Origin: Mycolicibacterium holsaticum DSM 44478 = JCM 12374 | GTDB lineage: Bacteria; Actinomycetota; Actinomycetes; Mycobacteriales; Mycobacteriaceae | DNA: 64,000 nucleotides | Assembly: GCF_019645835.1 (NCBI RefSeq) | Contig: NZ_CP080998.1 | Coordinates: forward strand, 2,418,001 to 2,482,000 | Reading direction: 5' to 3' | Part shown: positions 35,864 through 45,400 of the stretch, piece by piece | How the letters are laid out: each line of letters begins with the position of its first letter | Position numbering within the stretch: the first letter of the stretch is position 1 | Position numbers and translations under genes: made by a program | Notes under the pieces: model-generated | Told to the model about the DNA's origin: nothing | Seen by the model: only the letters and a program-made list of their open reading frames with translations | Database searches by the model: none

Positions 35864-37020
35864 CGCGTCGACCGGCCGCCCCGCCGCCACGTCGCCGAGC
35901 CCAGCCACGGGAAGACCCTGATCAGTCGGAAGGTCGGCCACGGGCTCGAGCTCACCGTTTCTTTGTACGCGGCGGCCAACCACCCGGCCAAGTAGAACCG
36001 GCGCGGGGTGTCGTCGGGGCGGGTGAACTGGATGACGGCATCCTTGCGTCCCAGGCTCACCGGCTGATGCACGTAGCCGAAGCGGAATGCCTTCGGGTGC
36101 TTACCTTTCAGTTCCCTGGTGATCGATGCGGCGGCGTGCATCGCGGTGGGGATGCCGCTCTGGCAGGTGCCGTGGATGACGCCATAGCCCTGCCGGATCG
36201 CGGCCGCATCGCCGACGGCGTAGACGTTGGGGTGCGACACCGACCGCAGCGACTCGTCGGTGACGATACGGCCGCGGTCGTCGACCGTCAGCCCGGCCGC
36301 TGCAGCAAGTGGTGAGACCCGCACACCGGTCGTCCACAGCACCGCCTGCGCGGCGATGACCTCGCCGTCGGCGAGCGCCACGCCGTCGGCCATCACCTTG
36401 ACGATGTCCACACCGGCGCGGACCTGCACCCCGAGCCGGTTCAACCCGGCGTGCAGGCGTGCGCGGGCCTTCGCACCCATCATCGAGCCGGGGGTCTGCC
36501 TGCTCAGCAGCACCACGTCGAGCCCAGGATGCTGCTCGGCGATCTCGGCTGCCGATTCGACGCCGGTGAGCCCGCCGCCGGCCACCACGACGGTGCCGTC
36601 GGCCATCCGGTCCAGGTGCGCGGCCAGCATCGCCGCGTCCTGGCCGCTGGTCAGGCTGTAGGCGAACTCGTCGACACCGGGCACCCCGGCGGTGTCGGTG
36701 ACGCTGCCCAGCGCGTAGACCAGGGTGTCGTAGCGCAGCGTGACGTCGTCGTCGATGCGCACGGTCTGCGCGGCGGCGTCGATGCCGGTGACCCAGCCTT
36801 TGACGAAGTCGACGCCGGTGCTGGTCAACCGGTCGGGGATGTGCAGGTCCTCAAGTGTCTGGCCGGACGCAATCTGGTGCAGCCGCAGCCGTTCGGTGAA
36901 CCGGGTCTGCGGGTTGACCAAGGTGATGTGCACGTCGTCGCGGCGTTTCACCCGGCCCGCCAAACCTGCGGCGGCGGTCATTCCGGTGTATCCGGCGCCG
37001 AGAATCAGAACCTCTTTCAT
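35860..37020 (-). CDS. FAD-dependent pyridine-nucleotide oxidoreductase (type II NADH dehydrogenase-like)
   Basis: 386 aa two-dinucleotide-binding-domain flavoprotein: FAD site LILGAGYTGMTAAAGLAGR at the N-terminus, NAD(P)H site VVVAGGGLTGVESAAEIAE near residue 150, and the C-terminal FAD contact HPNVYAVGDAAAIRQGYG. Related to NDH-2 and ferredoxin reductase-like enzymes; no C-terminal membrane anchor is obvious. ATG 37020 follows GGAAGG. As the gene encoded just upstream of an ECF41 sigma factor it fits the oxidoreductase class typically controlled by ECF41. Confidence 0.92.
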   Translation of the reverse strand: MKEVLILGAGYTGMTAAAGLAGRVKRRDDVHITLVNPQTRFTERLRLHQIASGQTLEDLHIPDRLTSTGVDFVKGWVTGIDAAAQTVRIDDDVTLRYDTLVYALGSVTDTAGVPGVDEFAYSLTSGQDAAMLAAHLDRMADGTVVVAGGGLTGVESAAEIAEQHPGLDVVLLSRQTPGSMMGAKARARLHAGLNRLGVQVRAGVDIVKVMADGVALADGEVIAAQAVLWTTGVRVSPLAAAAGLTVDDRGRIVTDESLRSVSHPNVYAVGDAAAIRQGYGVIHGTCQSGIPTAMHAAASITRELKGKHPKAFRFGYVHQPVSLGRKDAVIQFTRPDDTPRRFYLAGWLAAAYKETVSSSPWPTFRLIRVFPWLGSATWRRGGRSTR

Positions 37021-37061
37021 GATGCTGCCTTCCGGTCGGTATCGATGGGGGACACCCACCA

Positions 37062-37089
37062 GACGCATCCAGCGGCCAAACTTGTGACA
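37062..37089 (-). promoter_or_regulatory. ECF41-type promoter
   Basis: On the minus strand TGTCACA at 37089-37083, 17 bases, CGTC at 37065-37062. This equals the published ECF41 consensus (TGTCACA in the -35, CGTC in the -10) and sits about 42 bases before the oxidoreductase ATG, directly upstream of the oxidoreductase-sigma pair. Confidence 0.75.
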
Positions 37090-37133
37090 TCACCGCACAC
37101 CATGAGTTCCACGCGTACGGGCCGTCGCACTGG

Positions 37134-37784
37134 GTGGTGCTGGCCGTGTTCGTCGTCGGCGCCGCGCTGCTGGTGTGGCTGGGCCGCAGGCAGAGCGAAC
37201 GGCAGTCCCGGCGCTTCGGTCGCGTCGTCGGTGCGCTGACCGCGGTGGTCTACGCCGCGGTGTTGGTCTACGGGCTGGTCCCGTTCGATGTGCGGTGGTC
37301 GATGCCGCTGCAGCTGACCGACCTGGCCACCGTGGTCACCGCGTACGCGCTGTGGTCGCAGAAGCACTGGGCGTACGCGGTGACGTATTACTGGGGTCTG
37401 GTGCTGTCCGTGCAGGCGTTGATCTCACCCGCGCTGACCGGGCCGGACTTTCCGAACTACCGGTTCCTCGCGTTCTGGGCGATCCATCTGGTGGTGGTGT
37501 GGACGGCGATCTACCTCACCTGGGGCAGGGGGATGCGGCCGCGGTGGCGCAGCTACCGCTTCGTGGTGTCGGTGACGCTGGCGTGGATGGCGGTCACGAT
37601 GACGTTCAACAGCGTCGCCGGATCCAACTACGGCTTCCTCAACGGCAAGCCCGCGACGGCGTCGCTGCTGGATGTGCTCGGGCCGTGGCCGTGGTACCTG
37701 GTGATCGCGGCCGCGCTGGTGTTCGCGGTGTGGGCCGCGATGACCTGGCCATGGGAGCGGGCAACCGGCAAGGTTGAGTCATGA
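37134..37784 (+). CDS. YwaF/TIGR02206 family membrane protein
   Basis: 216 aa from the first canonical start (GTG 37134), with six hydrophobic helices (VVLAVFVVGAALLVWLG, VVGALTAVVYAAVLVYGLV, LTDLATVVTAYALWS, AVTYYWGLVLSVQALISP, FLAFWAIHLVVVWTAIYLTW, WYLVIAAALVFAVWAAM). The conserved N-terminal EFHAYGPSHW is encoded just upstream of GTG 37134, in frame, and the only plausible initiator ahead of it is an ATC at 37089, giving TAHHEFHAYGPSHW. True start therefore uncertain. The stop overlaps the methyltransferase ATG (ATGA). Confidence 0.82.
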   Translation: MVLAVFVVGAALLVWLGRRQSERQSRRFGRVVGALTAVVYAAVLVYGLVPFDVRWSMPLQLTDLATVVTAYALWSQKHWAYAVTYYWGLVLSVQALISPALTGPDFPNYRFLAFWAIHLVVVWTAIYLTWGRGMRPRWRSYRFVVSVTLAWMAVTMTFNSVAGSNYGFLNGKPATASLLDVLGPWPWYLVIAAALVFAVWAAMTWPWERATGKVES

Positions 37785-38398
37785 ACACGACACCACCTCT
37801 ACCGGTCAACCATCACGGCGACCATCCCGGGTTCTCCGGCGTCATGGGAGCGGTGTGCGGGGTCGTCTTCCTGGCGATGGGGCCGAAGAACGCGCGTCTG
37901 GTGGTCGACCTCGCCGGGCTATCGGAGCGCGACCACGTCGTCGACATCGGCTGTGGCCCGGGAAGCGCGGTTCGCGAAGCCGCGCGGCGCGGCGCGCGGG
38001 CCACCGGCGTCGACCCTTCGTCGATGTTCCTGCGGATCGCGCGGGCCGTCACGCGCAAGTCGGCGAACGTCACGTGGGTCAAAGGCACCGCGGAGAACGT
38101 CCCGGTGCCCAGCGAGTCGGCGACAGTGCTGTGGTCGCTGGCCACGGTGCACCACTGGCAGGACGTCACCGCCGGACTGCAGGAGGCGCACCGAGTGCTG
38201 GCACCTGGTGGGCGGCTGCTTGCCATCGAGCGCCAGACCCAGCCCGGCGCGACCGGCTACGCCAGCCACGGGTGGACCCGTCAACAGGCTGAATCCTTTG
38301 CCGCGCAGTGCCGTAGCACCGGTTTCAGCGACGCGGTGATCGAGAGCAACGATGCTGGTCGGCGTCCGGTGTGGGTGGTCCGGGCCCGGCGCCCCTGA
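37781..38398 (+). CDS. class I SAM-dependent methyltransferase
   Basis: 205 aa Rossmann-fold methyltransferase of the UbiE/Methyltransf_11 type: motif I VVDIGCGPGSAVREAARRG, motif II-like TGVDPSSMFLRIA, AENVPVPSESATVLWSLATVHHW and motif III EAHRVLAPGGRLLAIER. An N-terminal hydrophobic stretch (GVMGAVCGVVFLAMG) could contact membrane lipid. Translationally coupled to the membrane protein upstream. Substrate unknown. Confidence 0.9.
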   Translation: MNTTPPLPVNHHGDHPGFSGVMGAVCGVVFLAMGPKNARLVVDLAGLSERDHVVDIGCGPGSAVREAARRGARATGVDPSSMFLRIARAVTRKSANVTWVKGTAENVPVPSESATVLWSLATVHHWQDVTAGLQEAHRVLAPGGRLLAIERQTQPGATGYASHGWTRQQAESFAAQCRSTGFSDAVIESNDAGRRPVWVVRARRP

Positions 38399-38399
38399 G

Positions 38400-38440
38400 T
38401 TTGGCGCCGCTTCGGCGCCGCTTTGGCGCCGCTTTGGCGC
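38400..38440. repeat. 11-bp direct repeats forming hairpins after the methyltransferase
   Basis: TTYGGCGCCGC repeated at 38400, 38411 and 38422 with a partial fourth copy at 38433. Each unit contains the palindrome GGCGCC; copies 1-2 form GGCGCCG-CTT-CGGCGCC, a strong stem. Begins one base after the stop codon, so it could act as a terminator. Confidence 0.65.
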
Positions 38441-38579
38441 TGAGTGTGCGGTTTCATCCGCGACACGCCGGGCCAGGCGGATGAGATTGCACTTTCGCGG
38501 CCTGTGGATGGCGTCGCGGGTGTGGATAACCAACCCGTCGTGGCCTTGATCCGTCGTGCGGGGGTGCAAGCGTCCTGGC

Positions 38580-39452
38580 ATGCAGACAATCGACTGGCCA
38601 TTCCGCGCCGACGAAGCCCTCGACGCCGGGGCGGTGACTTTCCGCGAACTACGACGGTTTCATGCCGCGGTCTATCCGGGAGTGTGGGCGCCCGCAGGCG
38701 TCGAAATCTCCGCGGCTGCACGTGCTCGCGCGGCGTGGTTGTGGTCGCGTCGCACCGGCGTCATCGCCGGACGTTCAGCGTCGGCCGTGTTGGGCACAAA
38801 GTGGATTGAGCCGGAACTGCCTGCGGAGCTCATCCACCTCAACTGTCGACCGCCGCCGCTGTTGACCGTTCACACCGACCAACTCCTCTGCGGTGAGACG
38901 ACGCATATCGCCGGTATGGCCGTGACGACGCCGGCCCGTACCGCCTTCGACGTCGGTCGACGGCTTGCGTTGCAGGACGGAGCGCAGCGGGTCGACGCCT
39001 TGATGAACGCGACCGACGTGAAGGTCGACGACATCGCCGCCGTGGCTCAGCGTCATCCAGGTGTGCGGGGGCTCAAAGCGCTGCGTCAGACGTTGGAATA
39101 CGTTGACAGCGGTGCGGAGTCGCCGTACGAATCGTTGACGCGACTCCTGCTCGTGCAGGCGGGTTTTCCGCGCCCACAGACCCAGATTCCCGTCTTCGAC
39201 GAGTACGGTCGCCTGCTCGCGCGGATCGACATGGGCTGGCCCGAGTACCTCGTCGGCGTCGACTTCGAGGGTGCTCACCACTGGACGGACCCCCGACAGC
39301 GCACTTGGGACGCCGAGCGCTACACCCTGCTACCTGAACTGGGCTGGACCGACTTCCGAGTGACCAGCGGCATGCTGCACAACGCTCCGCAGCGGCTCCT
39401 GGACCGGGTCGGTGCGGCGTTGATCGCCCGCGGTTGCCCCAAGACATGGTGA
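38580..39452 (+). CDS. DUF559/Vsr-like endonuclease-fold protein
   Basis: 290 aa conserved mycobacterial protein. The N-terminal half resembles the winged-helix lead of AbiEi-type proteins (DAGAVTFRELRRFHAAVYPGVWAP). The C-terminal half looks like a Vsr/DUF559 PD-(D/E)xK nuclease fold: ARIDMGWPEYLVGVDFEGAHHW (D...E core), then RTWDAERYTLLPELGWTDFRVTS. This family is common in mycobacteria and its function is unsettled. ATG 38580 is picked because the preceding in-frame ATG adds a short non-conserved lead; ribosome site weak. Confidence 0.75.
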   Translation: MQTIDWPFRADEALDAGAVTFRELRRFHAAVYPGVWAPAGVEISAAARARAAWLWSRRTGVIAGRSASAVLGTKWIEPELPAELIHLNCRPPPLLTVHTDQLLCGETTHIAGMAVTTPARTAFDVGRRLALQDGAQRVDALMNATDVKVDDIAAVAQRHPGVRGLKALRQTLEYVDSGAESPYESLTRLLLVQAGFPRPQTQIPVFDEYGRLLARIDMGWPEYLVGVDFEGAHHWTDPRQRTWDAERYTLLPELGWTDFRVTSGMLHNAPQRLLDRVGAALIARGCPKTW

Positions 39453-39492
39453 AACCGCACACTGGCGCGGGCGCCGAGCGGACACTGGCGGT

Positions 39493-40605
39493 GTGTCGTC
39501 GAGCGCGGACACCGACGTCGTCGTATTTCTGACCGGCGACGTGATGACCGGTCGCGGCATCGACCAGATCCTGCCGCATCCCGGCGATCCGACGCTGCGC
39601 GAATCCGTCGTATCGGATGCGCGAACGTATGTAGCGCTTGCCGAGCGGACCAACGGTTCGATCCCCGCTCCGGTCGACTTCGCGTGGCCGTGGGGTGATG
39701 CGGTGGCGGTCCTCGACCAGGTCCAACCCGACGTCCGCCTGATCAACCTCGAGACGAGTATCACCACCAGCGGCAAGTTCGCACCCGGCAAGGCCGTTCA
39801 CTACCGGATGCATCCGGACAACATCGGATGCCTGGCCGCGATCCGACCCGATGTCTGCGCGCTGGCGAACAATCACGTCCTCGACTTCGGCCATCGCGGT
39901 CTGGCCGACACGCTGGAGGTGCTCACCCGCGCGGAAATAGGTTGTGCCGGAGTCGGTTCCGATGTCGAGCAGGCCAACGAGCCGGTAAAGGTGCCCGTGG
40001 GGGAGTCCGGGCAGGTGGTGATTGCCTCCGTCGGATCGGTGACGAGCGGCATCCCGGCGCGCTGGGCCGCTACCGGCGACCACCCCGGAGTTGCTCTGCT
40101 GCCCGATCTGTCCGGCCGGACAGCCGACGCCGTCGCCAACCGCATGCTGGCGCAAAAGCACGACGGCGATATCACGATTGCCTCGGTGCACTGGGGTTCA
40201 AACTGGGGTTACGAGGTGGAACTGGCACAGATCCGCTTCGCGCACCGGTTGATCGACGAGGGTGTCGACGTCGTGCACGGCCACTCATCGCATCATCCGC
40301 GTCCCATCGAGGTGTACCGCGGCAAGCTAATCCTCTACGGGTGCGGCGACACCGTCGACGACTACGAGGGCATCGGCAGCTACGATGCGTTTCGCCACGA
40401 GTTGCGCCTGCTGTACTTCGCGTCGATCGACCGCCGAACCGGCCGCCTTACCCGTCTTCGGATGACGCCGATGCGGATGCGGCGGATGCGTCTCGAACAC
40501 GCACCCGACGACGCCGCCGAATGGTTGCGCGGAAGGCTCGAGCATATGAGCCGGCAGTTCGGCACCGCGGTACGCCGCATGGATGCCAACTTTACGGTCG
40601 GCTAG
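39493..40605 (+). CDS. CapA/PgsA-family protein (calcineurin-like fold)
   Basis: 370 aa member of the CapA family (poly-gamma-glutamate capsule accessory proteins, metallophosphatase-like fold). Motifs: FLTGDVMTGRGIDQ, LINLETSITT, VCALANNHVLDFGHRGL, ASVHWGSNWGYEV, VHGHSSHHPRPIEVYRGKLILYGCGD. No signal peptide or anchor, unlike Bacillus CapA. No capB/capC genes nearby, so capsule synthesis is unlikely; similar orphan CapA proteins are widespread in mycobacteria. GTG start at 39493. The stop abuts a truncated SDR remnant. Confidence 0.88.
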   Translation: MSSSADTDVVVFLTGDVMTGRGIDQILPHPGDPTLRESVVSDARTYVALAERTNGSIPAPVDFAWPWGDAVAVLDQVQPDVRLINLETSITTSGKFAPGKAVHYRMHPDNIGCLAAIRPDVCALANNHVLDFGHRGLADTLEVLTRAEIGCAGVGSDVEQANEPVKVPVGESGQVVIASVGSVTSGIPARWAATGDHPGVALLPDLSGRTADAVANRMLAQKHDGDITIASVHWGSNWGYEVELAQIRFAHRLIDEGVDVVHGHSSHHPRPIEVYRGKLILYGCGDTVDDYEGIGSYDAFRHELRLLYFASIDRRTGRLTRLRMTPMRMRRMRLEHAPDDAAEWLRGRLEHMSRQFGTAVRRMDANFTVG

Positions 40606-40606
40606 T

Positions 40607-40852
40607 GTCGAATACGGTCCGGCAGGCATCACCGTCAACGCGGTGCCGCCCGGCTTCATCGACACCCCGATGCTGCGCAACGCCGAAGCCAGGGGCTTCC
40701 TCGGCGACATCCAGGCGACAATCGACGCGACGCCCGTGCGCCGGATGGGAAAGCCCGAGGACATCGCCGCGGCCTGCGCCTTCCTCGCCTCCGAAGAGGC
40801 CGGCTACATCACCGGCCAGATCCTGGGCGTCAACGGCGGACGCAACACCTGA
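40607..40852 (+). pseudogene. 5'-truncated short-chain dehydrogenase remnant
   Basis: The frame reads VEYGPAGITVNAVPPGFIDT, PMLRNAEARGF and ends RMGKPEDIAAACAFLASEEAG then YITGQILGVNGGRNT: the last 80 or so residues of a classical SDR (ITVNAVxPGxIxTPM and ITGQxxxVNGG). The cofactor-binding TGxxxGIG and the catalytic Ser-Tyr-Lys are absent. It begins exactly one base after the CapA stop, which looks like a deletion junction. A nominal ATG at 40583 lies inside capA, so an 89-aa product could be made but would not be an enzyme. Confidence 0.85.
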
Positions 40853-40889
40853 TCGTGGCCGCGTTCGGCGATTGTGCGAAGATCCGCAA

Positions 40890-41711
40890 ATGAGCACGGA
40901 ACCGGCGCATTTCACGCGGACCGACGACGGCGCGTACCTGCCGACGCCCTTTGCCCAGAGCCATTGGGGTGACGATCACCTCAACGGCCCGGCGGTCGTC
41001 GGCTTGGTGGCCCGGGTGTTGGAGACCCAATGCGGGTCCGACGACTTCATGCCTGCGCGGCTGACGGTCGACCTGTTCAAGGCTGCACGTGGGGTGCCGA
41101 CCACCGTCGAGGTGCGGGTGGTGCGCGATGGCCGACGGGTACGCAGCGCGGAATGCGATGTGCGCCAAGATGGTAAGGCGGTAGCACGGGCAACACTGCT
41201 GCAGTACCGGCGCTCGTCCGCACCGCCGGGTGAGCAGTGGATCGCACCGGTATCGGTACCGAAGTCACCGCCGCCTGACGGTGAAACCCTGCCGTACATC
41301 GGCAGCGAGGAAGCCGGATGGACGCGCTCGCCGTCGGTGCATCAGAACGCCTCGCGCAAATGCTTCTTCAACGACGGGATCGATGTCGTTGCCGGAAAGA
41401 AGAACTCACCGTTTGTGCGGGCCGTGATGGTCGCCGAGTCGACCAGCCTGGTGACGAACCTCGGCACCAAGGGGATCGGGTACATCAACGGCGACCTCAC
41501 GGTGGCGCTGTCGCGCCTTCCGCTCGACGACTGGCTCGCCGTGCAGGCCGACTCGCATTGGGCGGCCGATGGAATCGCGGTGGGCACCGCGACGTTGTTC
41601 GACCACCAAGGTCCCTTCGGGTCCGGGATGGTGACCGCGGTGGCCAACCCGGCCGCGCAGATCGACTTCAGCAACCGGCAGTTCCCGGTCGCCGAACTCA
41701 ACTACGAATAG
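40890..41711 (+). CDS. thioesterase-family (acyl-CoA hotdog) protein
   Basis: 273 aa. The N-terminal half is a hotdog fold of the acyl-CoA thioesterase II type: FAQSHWGDDHLNGPAVVGLVARVLE, FMPARLTVDLFKAARGVPTTVEVRVVRDGRRVRSAECDV and ARATLLQYR. The C-terminal half repeats the fold (TSLVTNLGTKGIGYINGDLTVALSRLP, WAADGIAVGTATLFDHQG). Predicted to hydrolyse acyl-CoA or act as an acyl-binding double hotdog. ATG 40890. Last gene before the large uncharacterised operon. Confidence 0.82.
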   Translation: MSTEPAHFTRTDDGAYLPTPFAQSHWGDDHLNGPAVVGLVARVLETQCGSDDFMPARLTVDLFKAARGVPTTVEVRVVRDGRRVRSAECDVRQDGKAVARATLLQYRRSSAPPGEQWIAPVSVPKSPPPDGETLPYIGSEEAGWTRSPSVHQNASRKCFFNDGIDVVAGKKNSPFVRAVMVAESTSLVTNLGTKGIGYINGDLTVALSRLPLDDWLAVQADSHWAADGIAVGTATLFDHQGPFGSGMVTAVANPAAQIDFSNRQFPVAELNYE

Positions 41712-41907
41712 CGTGACCGCCAGACCACGCCGACGCAGGCCTCCGGTGGCAAGGTGTGCGTGTTCGCGGATGGGCGAGGATTGACCCGCTGGCCAGCCGA
41801 TGCGGTTCAGTAGTTGTTTGCAACGGATCCTGACAGCGAATAGCTGCCCTACGCGCGGCGGCCTTCAGCGCAGATCGAATACGAATTCAGCCGTGCTGCA
41901 CTAAAAG

Positions 41908-41927
41908 TGGGGTAGTGGATTACCCCA
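41908..41927. promoter_or_regulatory. inverted repeat upstream of the five-gene operon
   Basis: TGGGGTA-GTGGAT-TACCCCA, perfect 7-bp arms, 68 bases before the first ATG of the operon in a 283-base region without genes. Suitable in size and place for a dimeric repressor site; a weak hairpin is the alternative. Confidence 0.45.
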
Positions 41928-41994
41928 TACCCCCTGACTCGCCGCCGCAATACTGCGAACCATCAGCACAACGCGACGGATTGTCAGGGTAGCC

Positions 41995-42477
41995 ATGCGC
42001 GCTCGTTCGCTCACGATCTCCGCAGCCGACGTCGAATCGCGGATTCGACAGCGGCTGATCGGCGTCGGTAACACAGCGCGCCATGTGGTGTGGCAGACCG
42101 GCGACCACGCCGTCCTGCTGCGCAGTGACCGTGTCCGCGCACGCCTGCTCGAGGGCTGGCTCATGGTCTCGATCGAACTCCAGACCGACCAGACAGGACG
42201 GCGTCAGCTCGAACTCGTCTATCGCCTCGGCGCACCCGAGTCGGGGCGCGGCACCGGCGCGGCGGTGAAGATCAACGCCGCGACGCCGCAGGCCCTTGCA
42301 CTGGCCGAGGTGTGGGGTGCAGATCTGCAGCGGGTCGTGTGGGACGCCGTGCTCGACGCGGTCGAGGCAGCGGTCAGCGCGGTGCGACGCAGAGAACCGC
42401 GTCAGCCGTTAGTCCTTCGCGGGTTTCACGCCGGCCGTGAGGGTTTCACGGTCGAGGTCGCAAGTGGGTCGCGCTGA
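41995..42477 (+). CDS. uncharacterised protein, first gene of the five-gene operon
   Basis: 160 aa; not recognised. Starts ATG 41995 with AGGG eight bases upstream. N-terminal helix (SLTISAADVESRIRQRLIGVG), a run of beta-strands (HVVWQTGDHAVLLRSDRVRARLLEGWLMVSIELQT, RQLELVYRLG), a helical middle (ATPQALALAEVWGADLQRVVWDAVLDAVEAAVSAVRRRE) and a final strand pair FHAGREGFTVEVASG. No signal, helix bundle or enzyme motif. The TGA shares its A with the ATG of the next gene, so the two are translationally coupled; a small adaptor or chaperone for the 1660-aa product is one possibility. Confidence 0.75.
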   Translation: MRARSLTISAADVESRIRQRLIGVGNTARHVVWQTGDHAVLLRSDRVRARLLEGWLMVSIELQTDQTGRRQLELVYRLGAPESGRGTGAAVKINAATPQALALAEVWGADLQRVVWDAVLDAVEAAVSAVRRREPRQPLVLRGFHAGREGFTVEVASGSR

Positions 42478-45400
42478 TGGTGAACTTCGATATCGCCCTC
42501 ATCGAGCTCGGCAAGCTGATCGGATTCTTCGACCCGGGCGGTACCGTGCGGTGGGTCTGGTTCGGCAAGCCGATCGAAGAAGCCCTCGAGACGCTCCCCG
42601 CGGAGCGCCAACGGATCGGCTTGATGCTGCAATCCCTGCTGCCCGACCCGGTGCCGGAAGGAGGGGCCTTCGCCGGCACCCAGGACGATCCTGACCACCA
42701 GTGGCAGCCGGTGTTGATGATCGACGCGATCAACGGTGGTTTCGGAGTTACCTGGAGCATGCCGGTCGGGGAGCCCCTCGTGATCGGGATCGGGGCGAAG
42801 GCAAGCGATATCGGTGGCCAGCCGATCGACCTGGCCGTGCTCGCGAAGGTGCTGCGGATCGACGGCGGGTCCGCCGATCACGCGTTCGGCGATGTGGAGT
42901 TCGCGGGCACATTTCCGGTGCCGGACTTTCTCACCTCGGGTGAACTGAACGGCGCCATCAGCGCGACGGCGAATCCGCTCGAGGCGTCGGTCGACCTCAC
43001 CGCCGAGGCGAACATCCTGCCCGCACCGAACGGGCGCACGATGTCGTACGTCTCGGGCCAGTCCTCGCCCGAAATCCTGGGCTGGGATGCCGCGAGGTTG
43101 GCGGTGTTCGTGCTCAAGGCGTTCATCGCGCAGCGCGCCGCTACCGGATCCGAGCCGTTCTTCGAGCGGGTGCTCGAGCACGTGTTCCCGATGCTCGGTG
43201 ACCCACCCGACCCGATCATGCCCTTCCCGATCGTCGACGAAATGGGCGAACCGGTCGACTTCACGATCTGGAGCAACAGTGTTCTGCAGGGCGAGGACGC
43301 GGCCGGCCCGTTGACCTTCCTCTGGCATCTGCGCGCGTTGCTGACCGGCAACGAGGATCCGCAATTCTGGCCGGGATCAATGTTTTTCCCGCTCATCGAC
43401 GGTCCCTTGACCGGTAACCCACCGACGATGGCCGACGCGCTCGACGGCCAACAGTACCCACCCGCGGCTCCCGGAGCGGGCGCGTGGGTGGGCGTGCTGA
43501 CCGATCCGCCCGACGCCTTCACGCTCGTGATCGACCTGTGGAATGCGGCGTCGCAGCGGCACCGCATTCCGATCGCCAAGTGGGACGGTACCAACCTCAT
43601 CCGCCCACCACTTCAGTTGAACCCGCTGGATCTCGTCGGATTTGGGACGAGCGAGGTCATGTTCGCGTCCGGGGAGCTGATCCTCGTCTCACACACCGTG
43701 CCGGACGGTCCGCTGCAGGGCGTCTTCGCGATCGCGCTCGCCCTCGCCCAAAATCAGCCGCCCGCAATCGTGTTGAAGACCCCGGCCGCGTTCCCCGATC
43801 TCGCATTCCCGCCCGATGCGACAGCCCTCGCCGCCGACCTCACGTCGTCGATCGTCATAGTCGCGTCCGAAGGCACCGAGTTCGAGGCGCTGACCACCGC
43901 GCTTTCCAGTGTGGTGAACGACGCGATCCGGGGCCAGACACCCAGCGCCCAGGAGATGCTCGCGACCCTTGTCGCGATCGCGTCAAAAGCCACCGGCGGT
44001 ACAGGCAACGACGTGGTGGTGCCGGTCGACGACGTCGAACTCACCGTCGGTCTCGACGGTGCCGACCATCTCACCGCGGGTGTAGCCTACGGCCCCGTCA
44101 CCTCCGGAGGCGATGATCCCGATCTGGTGATCGGCAAATTCAGCGCCGGGGTCGACATCGTGCTCGGCAGCGACGACCGGGTACTCGACGGATTCCAGGT
44201 CGGTTTCGAGGATATGCGCCTCGGGGACCGCGGATCCGGTGGCGGCATCGTCGCGAGCCTCATCCCCGACATGCGCGAAATGCCCGGGTTCGGACTCCAA
44301 TTGGTCTACTCGGCGTCGTTGGAGCCGCCCGTCACGCTCACCGGCGGCGGAAAGATCCCCATTCAACGCACCTTCGGCCCGCTCGAGATCGCCGCGCTGC
44401 TGGTCGATCTGCGTGAGGAATCCTTCGCGGTCGGGCTGGACCTCGGATTCGAGCTCGGCCCGATCATGGTCGCCGCCTATGAACTCGGCCTGGAGATCCG
44501 TTTCGAGGACGGTGCGGTGACACCGTTCCTGCACGGGCTCGGCCTTGCGATGGACACCGAAACGATTAAGCTCGGCGGCTTCTTCGCGGCCGTCGAGACG
44601 CCGCAGGGGCAGACCGATTACGTCGGCGGTGCCGTCGTCTCCGTCGCAGGCTATTTCGAGCTTTCGGCGATCGGCGGCTACACCCAGTTACCCGACGATG
44701 ACCCCTCGCTGTTCATCTTCGCGTCGCTGGTCGCGCCGCTCGGCGGGCCGCCGTGGTTCTTCATGACGGGCGTCGCCGGCGGCTTCGGCTTCAATCGGGC
44801 GCTGCCCAACCCCGAGCTGATGCTCGACCACCCGTTCCTGAAGGTCATGCGGGGAGAGCTCGCGGTGAGCGGCGACGCCGCGACCTCACTGAAGGAGCTG
44901 AGCCTGCTTTTCGCCCCCGAGGAGGGCCAGTTCTGGATCGCCGCAGGCATCCAGTTCATCTCGTTCGGCTTCATCACCGGCCGCGTCGTCGTCGCAATCG
45001 CGTTCGGCCACAGGTTCTCGTTCACCATCCTGGGGATGGCGTCCTTCAGCCTCGAACCGCTCGCCTATATCGAAATCGGCATCCTCACCACCGTCGACGA
45101 GGAACATTTCGTGCTGCGGGCGTCGTTGTCGCCCAACAGTTACATCCTGCACCCCGACATCTTCAGCCTGCAGGGCGATATCGCATTGTGCGCGTGGTAC
45201 GCACCGCCGCACGACGGTGACTTCCTCTTCAGCATCGGCGGGTACCACCCTGAGTTCAAGAAGCCCGACCACTATCCCGAACTCGTTCGTGTCGGCGCCA
45301 AGGCGACGCTGTACGAGTTCGTCCATCTGTCGGTCGAGGTGTTCTTCGCATGTACGCCGCAGGCGCTGATGGCGGGAGCCAAAGCCGCCCTGTGGGGCGA

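Noticed and set aside
40583..40852. 89-aa intact small SDR-like protein
   Set aside because: Lacks the cofactor and catalytic residues; better explained as a truncated dehydrogenase.
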